A stretch of DNA of 64,000 nt from JAMZMI01 sp039970095. GTDB taxonomy: Bacteria > Bacteroidota > Bacteroidia > Cytophagales > Cyclobacteriaceae. Shown here one piece after another: positions 19,101 through 26,429 of this stretch. Position 1 is the first letter of the stretch. The number at the start of each line of letters is the position of its first letter. Below the pieces are notes generated by a model, which saw nothing but the letters and a program-made list of their open reading frames with translations, did no database searches and was not told the DNA's origin. Where the stretch lies: NCBI GenBank assembly GCA_039970095.1, contig JBDVMP010000082.1:71693-135692 (forward strand), read 5' to 3'. The position numbers were made by a program, and so were the translations under genes.

Positions 19101-19882
19101 GGGTGATCTGCAGCAGCCACGCTCAGGTCAAGCGAAACTGAAGTGCCATCTACATCCAAACCAGCAGAAAGATCCGTGCTTTTGTAAAGCGGCTTAAATT
19201 CTGGAGTGGTAGTAGAAAGATCATAATAGTTGATCTCAATGCTATAACTATCATTGACAACTGCATCTGTCCATTCTACTGTCAAAAGTCCGTCATCGCC
19301 AGATGCTGCGAAATAACTGGTATCAATCAGATGAGGTTGGTCTCCCAAACTAAATTTGAACTTCATTTTGGCTGTGGCCGAAGAAAGTGGACCATTTACC
19401 TCATTGACCCTGAATGTCAGGCTATCTCTGTAAACCTTGTCAGGTATAAGTCCATCGGCAGGGCTGAAGTTAAATTCACTTTCTGTACCCGCAATAAGCT
19501 GTACACTGCCATTAGACGGTTGATCTACAATTTCAAAAGCTATGGAATCGCCATCGGGATCAAAGCCTTCCAGCAAAATGCTTAGATCAAGGTCAACTAA
19601 AAACTCCAGTCCCGGCACAACAGCCACAGGCGGGTTGTTTTCTGTGATTTCAAAAACGGGTGGCACAAAGCCAACCGAACCCGACCAGATCGTAGTGTCG
19701 CTACCCAAATAGGTGGCAATACTCGGCTGACCAGCGGACATGAATGTGGTATAACTACCCGAAGAAGACCAGCGGCCCCCTATCGGGTTGACGCTACGCT
19801 GAAGTGTGTCCTGAGCCACAGCCGAAGCTGCGACCAGCACCACAAGCGCACTTGCATTAAATATCTTTTTTAGGATATTCAT
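16166..19882 (-). CDS. Large secreted VNDAP/Ig-like repeat protein with T9SS sorting domain
   Basis: 1,238 residues. A signal peptide ends AASAVAQ (about 24). An N-terminal module carries NPIGGRWSSSGSYTTF and SAGQPS. Tandem cadherin/Ig-like domains joined by VNDxP linkers follow (VNDPP, VNDAPV, VNDAPVS, VNDAPT, VNDEP, VNDAPE; six linkers between about 400 and 1010), with acidic DxD positions that usually bind calcium. About 1160-1238 are a T9SS type A sorting domain (RIEVYPNPTSEKL, ending LRFVKN). It is probably a long surface adhesin or structural protein. It starts 8 bp after the stop of the S74-domain gene, so the two are co-transcribed and likely act together. No enzymatic motif was seen. 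Confidence 0.88.
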   Translation of the reverse strand: MNILKKIFNASALVVLVAASAVAQDTLQRSVNPIGGRWSSSGSYTTFMSAGQPSIATYLGSDTTIWSGSVGFVPPVFEITENNPPVAVVPGLEFLVDLDLSILLEGFDPDGDSIAFEIVDQPSNGSVQLIAGTESEFNFSPADGLIPDKVYRDSLTFRVNEVNGPLSSATAKMKFKFSLGDQPHLIDTSYFAASGDDGLLTVEWTDAVVNDSYSIEINYYDLSTTTPEFKPLYKSTDLSAGLDVDGTSVSLDLSVAAADHPYIFEGDRVFVTVLITTENGNSDFGTLVIDNGAGGRTDASKDGMFFAFGSDMTVRENGTVSLNLVAVELGDFSLTGSEVEVIQGAGSGYLGQVAMTGADANTMTWQMSYTGTKEVGGLDSIQFRVYHPERQLFDTAWAKIQIKDVNDPPKITRIPDIVTDEEVDAVVALNFTDPDSEVEILVESNEASSVPVAYADGQITIAPTKDYSGLVSINVILTETGTAEEYVAFDRFDVQVRAVNDAPVLAAVSDQTLDEDNSITLVLSATDADAILPVFDYSAIVDQPGKVDLVLDGNNVTVQPRANVNGTFEVSLFADDRLGTATSKSEAETFLLTVNAVNDAPVSLKPFSTQKIIPGFPSYTIDMTAYFDDVESGADLTYSVVGNTGIALSFAGTVMSVEAADTFSGVEDVTITASDGKLSVSQQVSFVSTQQSSELTVANPVGTVTYNEDFGTATIDVSQVFTDANNASATFTYDLLGGGFINAVIDENTGEITITAPADYFGSESLYLLGTSGGQSVYTEFTVDVTAVNDAPTISAPAEQLMQEDIALQGVFVEVDDVDSDLSELSITATSSNTTLIKTENVSVIPDGDGFVMSIVPEADASGNATITLTLTDGVAQVTADVSVSVQPVNDEPQVVVNTVADVDEDVSFALDLATLFEDKEGDNLTITSSVYPSWAMISGTIISGTPLNADVGAWQIAATADDGNGGSASVSLSFDVINVNDAPEIAVELSTIKVFQESDWSYSFPESAFVDVDVDDVLTYSFESFPSWASLDGLTLTGNPQYEDIGSYEAVLKVVDQSGVSASQTVDIEVVFTVYDATVLVDQNCNVEAGELTLTASGAIDYKWYDVDDNVIQATGSVLLLEGPYSAFYYVEGVDANGYATPEKAEIAVECTILSTSELQSRIEVYPNPTSEKLIISHLMDDFTFEVFDIMGKHVKVEVLRSESGSTELDVSSLAGGVYLINYQLKGETKVLRFVKN

Positions 19883-19890
19883 TTGCTCAA

Positions 19891-22800
19891 TTATTTGTTG
19901 TTGGCATTAGATGCTTCTCCCGCTTTCACACCCAGGAGTTTTTCTATTTGGTCCAATCTGATTTCGAGCTCCGCCGACGCATCCAGCTGTGCTTTGAGGT
20001 CTGAATTTTCCGATTCCAGATCAGCAATTTTTGCGTTTAGCTCTTTTACGGCTTCTATCAACACTGCGGTCATTTGTGAGTAGTTCACCGCTTTGTACCC
20101 ATCTTTTCTGGTATGTACGAATTCAGGGTATATTTCTTCTACTTCCTGAGCGATCACACCAATCTGGTTGCGCTGATCTTTGTTTTCATCTTTCCAGTTG
20201 TAAGAAACTCCTCTCATTTTCATCACATTGTCCAGTGTGCCTTCGAGTGTTTCAATATTGGTTTTGAAACGAGCATCTGATGTCAGTGCAACTCCTCCGG
20301 AGTAAACTGTACCTGAAGCATTGATGTCGCCAGTATTGCCGTCAAGGTTGATTGTGTTTTCAGAAGTGTTGTTGGCGATATCCGTTTTTTCAAGATTAAG
20401 AACTCCCCACTCGAAGGTTCCATCTGCACTCACTTCCATAGCTGCATTTCTGTGATACCAGCCGTTTCCATCGGAGGTACTACCGAAAAGCTGAAGGATA
20501 GGCAGCTGTGCATTCTCCCATCTTTTCCCCGTTATTTCCACATTTGGAACCTCTTCGGTTCCCCACAACATCATCAAGCCCGACTTACCTGTGGGGTCAC
20601 TTCCACTTTCGTCACGAGCCGAACCCAGTGCCGCAAGCCTGGTTCCTTCATTGTCTATGAAATCAATTCCCGATCTTTTGTAGTTTCCAGTAAAGGCATT
20701 GCCATTCGGGTCGTTCCCGGTGATGTAAAGATCCACCATGTAAGCTGTATTGGTTGCATCTACATTCTGACCGTACATTGTGATGTAGCTTCTCTGGTCT
20801 CCATTTCCGGCAATAATAGCACTCTCAAACGCCGCAGTTTCTGTGTTGAATTTTGATAGCTGAAGACGTCCTCCACCGTTTCGTGCTTCCAGTCTTACAT
20901 GCTGCGCACGAGTAGAGTCATACATATACAGTGCCCCTTCATTGCCATAATTAGCAGACCCCATGATCACATTGGTATCATCATTATTACCATTCAAAAT
21001 CAATGATCCTGCATCGTTGGTTTCAAAATAGTTTAACTCTGCTTTAACTGCTCCTTCATCATTGCTGATCAAATAATCTGACTGGTTAAGGTTTAAGTTT
21101 GAATTGCCTGCAAAACCGTGTGAATTAAACCCAAACTCAGAACCATCTGTGCCTCTCAAAATAAGATTTCCAACCTGAGTGCCATCATCCCATTTTTGAA
21201 CCTCCATACTGATCAGGTCAGGAAGGTAGCTTCCGGACGTATCATCGGTAGTATCCTCAGGTGTTTCGTTATCATCTACCCAATCCTGAAACTGATCTCC
21301 TCTTAGGTGTAGAAAAGGCAACTTGTTGTCTCCTTGAGAAAGTCCCATTGCCACATTGGTATAAAACTGCTCATTTGCCCAGGAGTCAATGTAAAATCCT
21401 CCTCCGGTCATTCCTGTGCCTGAAACATAAGAACCATCTGCAGCAATATCGGCTACCTGTGCAGACCCAGCGGCACTGCCATCTTCGTTCATATAGTTTT
21501 GAATCCAGTTATAAGTAGGCCCTTCTGTTCCCGGGAAGTACAACAAACCGCCTCCTCCACTACGTCTTGATAAAATAACACCCGTCCTGTCAAGCGTGTC
21601 TTTCATTTCAACTCGACTGGTCTCCAGGTTATCTATCATGCCAAGTCCATGGGAGTTGATTCCAAACTCACTTCCATCTGTACCTCTCAGCACCAGACTT
21701 CCTACCTCTGTACCATCTTCCCATTTTTGAGCTTCCATCCACACAAGGTCGGGATGCCCCATTTCTTCAAAGTCATCTGAAGAATCTTCCGGAGTACCAT
21801 TGTCATTGACGAAAGCAATCTGATCCTCACCGCGCATCACAAAATATGGCAGGTTACTGTTTTCCCAATCTTTTGGTCCCATCTGGATATTTGGATTCCA
21901 GCCCTTACCATTTAGCTGAAGCATACCAGCACTGTCCTGAAGTGTGAGGAAAGCGCCCATGTTTCCAAGACCATCTTCAAGCCATAAGCTCGGACGATCT
22001 TCATTCCAAAAGCCTGTTAAAATGGCTCCTGTAAATTCTCCTTCGGGAGTACTACCAACCAACTGCGAAAACCCTCCTGAACCATTGGTCCCATACCAGC
22101 CTGATGGGTATTGAGTGTTTTCGTCAATAAAATAGAGCTGATCGGGTCTGAGTATAGAGTATCTGCCGTCTGTATTGTTGGTCAGGTTAACTTCCCCTCT
22201 GGCGAAACCACTCTCAAATTGATTAATAAAGGCTCTTACTCTTGGAGTGCCGGAGCTGTCCCCCAACTCCATGTATCCATTGCTGTTTTGTGGTCCATCG
22301 CTACTGATAAAAGCTCCCATCGAACCATTAGCACCGCCAAACCAGGCACCACCAGCACCAGTGTATTCTGCGGTTGTATTTCCCTGATCATCTGTTGACG
22401 AATTGTATTTGTTGGCAAACATGGTAACACGTGAACCACCGTACTCGTTGCTCAGTCTAAAAATCCCATCATTGCCTGTTTCCCCCTCACTTGAGAGCAT
22501 CACGCTTCTATTGCCGTTTGCACCTGATAAATCCAGCGGCAGTTTGATCTCGGGCTTTACAGAAAATGGAGCGTAAAGCGTGACATTGCCAAGCACTGTG
22601 TTATCAACCTCTACTTTGACGGTGCGTTCGTTTACACCATAAAAAAGGTCTTTCGGTAGCGGCGTGAATTGGCCCAACACAACAGAATAAAGTCCATTTA
22701 TAACAGAAACAGACGGCTGTGTTTCTACCCATGCCGAACTATCCTTTTGAATGGTAAATTTCAAAGTTGCGGTTCCGTTGAATGGTTCTCCATTTTGAAA

Positions 22801-23016
22801 AAGCGACCCCTGAAATGTCATTTTTCGTCCGTCTGTCTCATCACCAGCTTCAAGTGCAACATCAGCTGCCTTTGTCTTGCCTGATTCGTCCCCCTTCAGA
22901 GCAGAGGCAGATTTACCAGCAATGGCTGTTACTTCAGCCTTCTTCAGCGCACTTTGTCCGTAGCTCGCAGCAAACGAGAACAACGCGGCTATTAAAATTG
23001 GAATAGATTTTTTCAT
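19891..23016 (-). CDS. Secreted fibre-like protein with C-terminal peptidase S74 chaperone domain
   Basis: 1,041 residues. The signal peptide is MKKSIPILIAALFSF to SYGQ. The N-terminal part contains a beta module (about 65-165), then a long region of repeated beta-strand units, including two near copies of QKW(E/D)DG...LRGTDGSEFG(I/F)NSHG. The C-terminal 129 residues are an intramolecular chaperone autoprocessing (peptidase S74) domain, with S913-D-A-R-F-K918 as the Ser-Lys cleavage site and a leucine-rich coiled coil at about 990-1030 for trimerisation. S74 domains are known from phage tail spikes and fold trimeric beta-helix fibres before cutting themselves off. Here it is a cell-encoded exported fibre, with a T9SS partner immediately downstream. 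Confidence 0.85.
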   Translation of the reverse strand: MKKSIPILIAALFSFAASYGQSALKKAEVTAIAGKSASALKGDESGKTKAADVALEAGDETDGRKMTFQGSLFQNGEPFNGTATLKFTIQKDSSAWVETQPSVSVINGLYSVVLGQFTPLPKDLFYGVNERTVKVEVDNTVLGNVTLYAPFSVKPEIKLPLDLSGANGNRSVMLSSEGETGNDGIFRLSNEYGGSRVTMFANKYNSSTDDQGNTTAEYTGAGGAWFGGANGSMGAFISSDGPQNSNGYMELGDSSGTPRVRAFINQFESGFARGEVNLTNNTDGRYSILRPDQLYFIDENTQYPSGWYGTNGSGGFSQLVGSTPEGEFTGAILTGFWNEDRPSLWLEDGLGNMGAFLTLQDSAGMLQLNGKGWNPNIQMGPKDWENSNLPYFVMRGEDQIAFVNDNGTPEDSSDDFEEMGHPDLVWMEAQKWEDGTEVGSLVLRGTDGSEFGINSHGLGMIDNLETSRVEMKDTLDRTGVILSRRSGGGGLLYFPGTEGPTYNWIQNYMNEDGSAAGSAQVADIAADGSYVSGTGMTGGGFYIDSWANEQFYTNVAMGLSQGDNKLPFLHLRGDQFQDWVDDNETPEDTTDDTSGSYLPDLISMEVQKWDDGTQVGNLILRGTDGSEFGFNSHGFAGNSNLNLNQSDYLISNDEGAVKAELNYFETNDAGSLILNGNNDDTNVIMGSANYGNEGALYMYDSTRAQHVRLEARNGGGRLQLSKFNTETAAFESAIIAGNGDQRSYITMYGQNVDATNTAYMVDLYITGNDPNGNAFTGNYKRSGIDFIDNEGTRLAALGSARDESGSDPTGKSGLMMLWGTEEVPNVEITGKRWENAQLPILQLFGSTSDGNGWYHRNAAMEVSADGTFEWGVLNLEKTDIANNTSENTINLDGNTGDINASGTVYSGGVALTSDARFKTNIETLEGTLDNVMKMRGVSYNWKDENKDQRNQIGVIAQEVEEIYPEFVHTRKDGYKAVNYSQMTAVLIEAVKELNAKIADLESENSDLKAQLDASAELEIRLDQIEKLLGVKAGEASNANNK

Positions 23017-23071
23017 AGTAGTAGAATTTATTTTTGCAGTAGAAAATGATTTGATTCAGTTGCTTTTCGAT

Positions 23072-23272
23072 TCAGACTATTTTTCCTGATCGTATTGCGA
23101 GGCTGACCAACTGGGTTGTGGTTCGTGCTTTCATTTTGCGCATGGCATTCTTCTTATGTGTTTCCACAGTATGAAAGCTGATATTGAGCATATCGGAAAT
23201 CTCCTTTACAATGTGCCCATTTGATAATGCTGTAAGTATTTCTTTTTCCCGGTTGGTAATTATATCAGCCAT
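23072..23272 (-). CDS. Single-domain LuxR/GerE-type transcription regulator
   Basis: 66 residues made almost entirely of a LuxR HTH: LTNREKEILTALSNGH-like start (TNREKEIL), ISDMLNISFHTVETHKKNAMRKM with the conserved T-V-x-T/S-H recognition helix, and a final helix. It lacks a receiver or sensor domain, so it either acts alone or dimerises with other regulators. It lies 55 bp upstream of the S74-domain gene, in the same direction, and a perfect 16-bp palindrome sits 30 bp before its own start; control of the fibre operon is an inference. Confidence 0.85.
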   Translation of the reverse strand: MADIITNREKEILTALSNGHIVKEISDMLNISFHTVETHKKNAMRKMKARTTTQLVSLAIRSGKIV

Positions 23273-23301
23273 AGTGTATCCCGACTTTTGGTTAGTCCAA
23301 A

Positions 23302-23317
23302 TTATGGATATCCATAA
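23302..23317. promoter_or_regulatory. Perfect 16-bp palindrome, candidate operator
   Basis: TTATGGATATCCATAA is fully self-complementary. It is followed by GTGATATCATAA, which repeats part of the same pattern. Its place between the LuxR-like gene and the LytTR regulator gene suits binding by one of them. Confidence 0.5.
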
Positions 23318-23390
23318 GTGATATCATAAAAATCTTTGTGAGTGAGTGGAGTTACTTTGTGAGCAGCCCAGAGAAAATCAAAAGAAGAGC

Positions 23391-24125
23391 TTAGATAAGT
23401 TTGAGGCGGTTGAGAAGGTCGTCTTTATGAGACTGACTTACGGGAATTGATTTATCTCCGATGAAAAGGGTATTTCCTTCGAGTGCATCGATGCTTTCGA
23501 GATTTACCAGAAAAGAACGGTGAGTGCGCACCAGAGAAGGGTGCTTGATTTTCATCTCAAAATGTTTCAGATTGATGGCCAGGGTATGCTTGCCTTTGTC
23601 TGTATAAATGTGACAATAGCTCCCTTCTGCTTCCACATATTTGATCCTGCTAAGTTCGAGTTTAAAAAATCGATGGTTGTCTTTGATAAAAACCCTATCA
23701 TTGAGCACATAGTACTTGTCTTCATCTTCACCAGCGTCTTCACTATGATTTTTTGAGAGGTTGTGAAAGGCCAGCTCTATTGCTATAACGATGTTTTTTT
23801 CACGGAATGGCTTGATAATATATGCTTGTGGGTTTACCGATTTTGCTCGCTCCAGATACTTTTGGTCGTCATACGCAGTAAGGAAAATGATGCCGGGATC
23901 ACAGGAATTTCGAAGCAAAGCTGCCAACTCTATCCCGTCTTTATCTCCCTTAATATTGATATCAAGCAATGCAATATCTGGCTGGGTTTCTTCAGCCAGC
24001 TCCAGAGCAGTCTGAGCGTCAGCGGCTTGACCAACTACCTCAAAACTGTTCTTCTCCAGAATCTCTTTTATTTCCTCCGACACTACCCACTCGTCTTCCA
24101 CGACGAGAATCTTAATCTGCTGCAT
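23391..24125 (-). CDS. LytTR-family response regulator
   Basis: 244 residues from the ATG at 24125 (the frame also opens at a TTG at 24143). Residues 1-120 are a receiver domain with the acidic pocket VVEDE at 8-12 and phosphoacceptor D55 (IALLDINIKG), the Thr of LTAYD and Lys of IIKPF. Residues about 140-244 are a LytTR DNA-binding domain (VEAEGSYCHIYTDKGKHT, VRTHRSFLVNL). The usual partner of this type is a HisKA_2 or LytS kinase; two HisKA_2 kinases lie directly upstream in the same direction. Confidence 0.93.
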   Translation of the reverse strand: MQQIKILVVEDEWVVSEEIKEILEKNSFEVVGQAADAQTALELAEETQPDIALLDINIKGDKDGIELAALLRNSCDPGIIFLTAYDDQKYLERAKSVNPQAYIIKPFREKNIVIAIELAFHNLSKNHSEDAGEDEDKYYVLNDRVFIKDNHRFFKLELSRIKYVEAEGSYCHIYTDKGKHTLAINLKHFEMKIKHPSLVRTHRSFLVNLESIDALEGNTLFIGDKSIPVSQSHKDDLLNRLKLI

Positions 24126-24212
24126 ATCCCACGGGTTGGACAACTAAAATATGCAGTAGAGACCGTCTATCCAAGGATTTGATTCTGTTTAAACATGGCA
24201 CAAACTGATTGG

Positions 24213-24350
24213 TTATTCTCCTTCAGCATAACCTTCAGTTGGCGCCTTTTGATCCAGCGCATTAGATTCAATCTCTGCCACCTCAGAATCCTGACAAGAA
24301 GTAAATGATCTGGTCGAAAGGAACAAAAAGAGGTAGCTAAGTTTTTTCAT
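24213..24350 (-). CDS. Very small lipoprotein (45 residues)
   Basis: ATG at 24350, stop at 24213. MKKLSYLFLFLS is a signal sequence, FTSC (Cys19) a lipobox, and the mature 27-residue tail is acidic and has no recognisable family (QDSEVAEIE start, TEGYAEGE end). It lies 47 bp after the stop of the TPR kinase gene and 87 bp before the response regulator start, so it is probably part of the kinase-regulator message. It may be a small accessory of the signalling pair; function unknown. Confidence 0.6.
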   Translation of the reverse strand: MKKLSYLFLFLSTRSFTSCQDSEVAEIESNALDQKAPTEGYAEGE

Positions 24351-24397
24351 AATCTGTTTGGATGGTGAGCCTATAAGAAAAATAATAAATCCAACCC

Positions 24398-26365
24398 TTA
24401 TACCCGACTCAAATTGAAATTCATTTGAAAATCAACCCCAGGGCTATTCCGAACCTGCATAGATCCATTGAGCTGCTTAGTCAATAAATGGACGAGCTTA
24501 AGTCCAAATGATTTGGCTTTTTCAAACGAAAACCCTTCCGGCAGCCCTTCACCATTATCCTTAACCGAAAGTGTTATGCTCTCTTGCTTCTGAATCAATT
24601 TCAATTCCAGCACTGGATGTTCGATATTCTTGAATGCATATTTGAAAGCATTGCTAACCAACTCATTGATAATGAGGCCAACCGGCAAAGTGGTGTCAGC
24701 ATCCAAAAGCACAGAAGGCACCTCTATGTTGATCCTGGCTTTATCGGCATAGCCATAAGACTGTGCCAGTTCATCCACAAGATTATTGACGTAATCCCTA
24801 ATATTCAATGATGTGACTTCATCTTGCTGATACAATTTTTGATGAATGAGCGACATGGCTCTGATTCGCTCCTTTCCTTCTTCTACGGCTTGTTGTGCTG
24901 TTTCATTTTCGAGTTTCATTGACTGGAGTCCCAGCAAACTGGAAATGACCTGAAGGTTATTTTTTACTCTATGGTGAAGCTCTCGCATCAGTGTCTCAAT
25001 GCGCTGGTTTTTCTGTTCCAACTGATACGCTCTGGATCTACTCTGTCGAAATTGATAAACACTGAAAATAGCTAGACAAATAACCAGCACTAACAAAACG
25101 CTCACGATAGCAATAACCGTTCTTTGCTGAGAGATGGTAGCATTAGATATATTTAGCGCACTGCTCAGTTGACGGTTGAGTGACTCCTTTTCTTCGAGGT
25201 TGTACTTAGCTGTAATTTCATTGACCGCCAAAACTTTATCTTCATTGTAAGTGCTGTCACTTATCTCCTTTGAGTAGCGAAGCATTTCATAACTAATCTG
25301 GTAATCGCCAAGAGCTGCAAAAGTCTTTGACAAAAGTTCATAGGTGTTTTCAAGCCCAACGATAAACTCGTTCTCCTGAGAGAGGGTCAAACATGAGTCC
25401 AGAAACACCTTGGCAAGATCATATCTACTGGCTCTGTAGTAGGCTTTACCGATACTTCGAAACAGTTCAATCTGCCTGGTAATGTCGCCGTTGAATCTAT
25501 TAGAACGAATGGCGAGCTGATAATAATGAATGGCAGAATCCAATTCACCATTGTCGCTTAAAATTTCAGCAAGATTTAGATAGTTGCCGGGCAACAATTC
25601 ATCATTACCTATCTCTTCGCAAATGGCAATAGACCTTTTGATGCAAGCCAAAGAAGAATCCAAAACACCCATAGACCGGTAAGTGGATGAAAGATTATTC
25701 AAAACACTGGCCTGGAGTCGCAGATGATTGATTTCCCTTGCCAAATCCATTGCGGCATAAAAATGAATCAATGCCAAACTATCAAGTTCCATTCGGCCGT
25801 ATACAATTCCGATGTTTATATGATTTTTGATTGAAGGGCCCGGAGCATTACGTCTTTGCCAGAAAGATAGCGCTAGTGTGAAATCAGCGAGAGCTTCTTT
25901 CATTCTCCCATTCTTTTTATGAAGAATACCCAAGTGATTATGCAATATGTGTGCGGTAACAGAGTCTCCTAATGAATATGCTTCCTGGATAAGTTCATTT
26001 GACACACTCTCACTTTGCTGAAACTCTCCTACCCTAAAATGGATAATTGCCAAATTCCTTTTTATTCTGGCGTGCTCTCGGAAGGGAATTGGAAAAGTGA
26101 CCGCTTTTCGATAAAACTCTTTGGCCTCTGGAAAATCTCCAGCTATATAATACCCATACCCAATCGCAAAATACCCCTCTGCATATGCCAAATCAGAGTT
26201 AGTCTGCTCGGCTACTTCTAAAAGCCTTTCACCGTAATATTTAAGACTATCGGGGTATTGGGCAGCTTTTTTGCATTTTTCAATCAGGGATGTTACTTGC
26301 TTGCTTTCCTGTGCATAACCCAAACTGGCGTTCAGGCAGATCAGAATAAAAAAAACACTTCTCAT
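24398..26365 (-). CDS. TPR-repeat sensor histidine kinase, HisKA_2 type
   Basis: 655 residues: signal peptide (to about 18), periplasmic tetratricopeptide repeats at about 45-385 (AEGYFAIGYGYYIAGDFPEAKEFY-like units), a membrane helix at about 418-440 (TVIAIVSVLLVLVICLAIFSVY), a coiled linker, then the HisKA_2 dimerisation domain with ELHHRVKNNLQ (His464-465) and an HATPase_c domain (NELVSNAFKYA N-box, DNGEGLP G1 box, SFGLKLV). It is a close paralogue of the next upstream gene across the kinase core. The LytTR regulator downstream is the likely phosphoacceptor. Confidence 0.93.
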   Translation of the reverse strand: MRSVFFILICLNASLGYAQESKQVTSLIEKCKKAAQYPDSLKYYGERLLEVAEQTNSDLAYAEGYFAIGYGYYIAGDFPEAKEFYRKAVTFPIPFREHARIKRNLAIIHFRVGEFQQSESVSNELIQEAYSLGDSVTAHILHNHLGILHKKNGRMKEALADFTLALSFWQRRNAPGPSIKNHINIGIVYGRMELDSLALIHFYAAMDLAREINHLRLQASVLNNLSSTYRSMGVLDSSLACIKRSIAICEEIGNDELLPGNYLNLAEILSDNGELDSAIHYYQLAIRSNRFNGDITRQIELFRSIGKAYYRASRYDLAKVFLDSCLTLSQENEFIVGLENTYELLSKTFAALGDYQISYEMLRYSKEISDSTYNEDKVLAVNEITAKYNLEEKESLNRQLSSALNISNATISQQRTVIAIVSVLLVLVICLAIFSVYQFRQSRSRAYQLEQKNQRIETLMRELHHRVKNNLQVISSLLGLQSMKLENETAQQAVEEGKERIRAMSLIHQKLYQQDEVTSLNIRDYVNNLVDELAQSYGYADKARINIEVPSVLLDADTTLPVGLIINELVSNAFKYAFKNIEHPVLELKLIQKQESITLSVKDNGEGLPEGFSFEKAKSFGLKLVHLLTKQLNGSMQVRNSPGVDFQMNFNLSRV

Positions 26366-26429
26366 TGGGTCGAATATTTACTGGTTGGGTAAAGTGACAA
26401 ATGTTTAGGTAGTGAAGTATCATTTGTAA

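Noticed and set aside
16166..19882. Phage-derived tail module including the S74 gene
   Set aside because: Both proteins have signal peptides and the second a T9SS tail; no phage structural or lysis genes are nearby.
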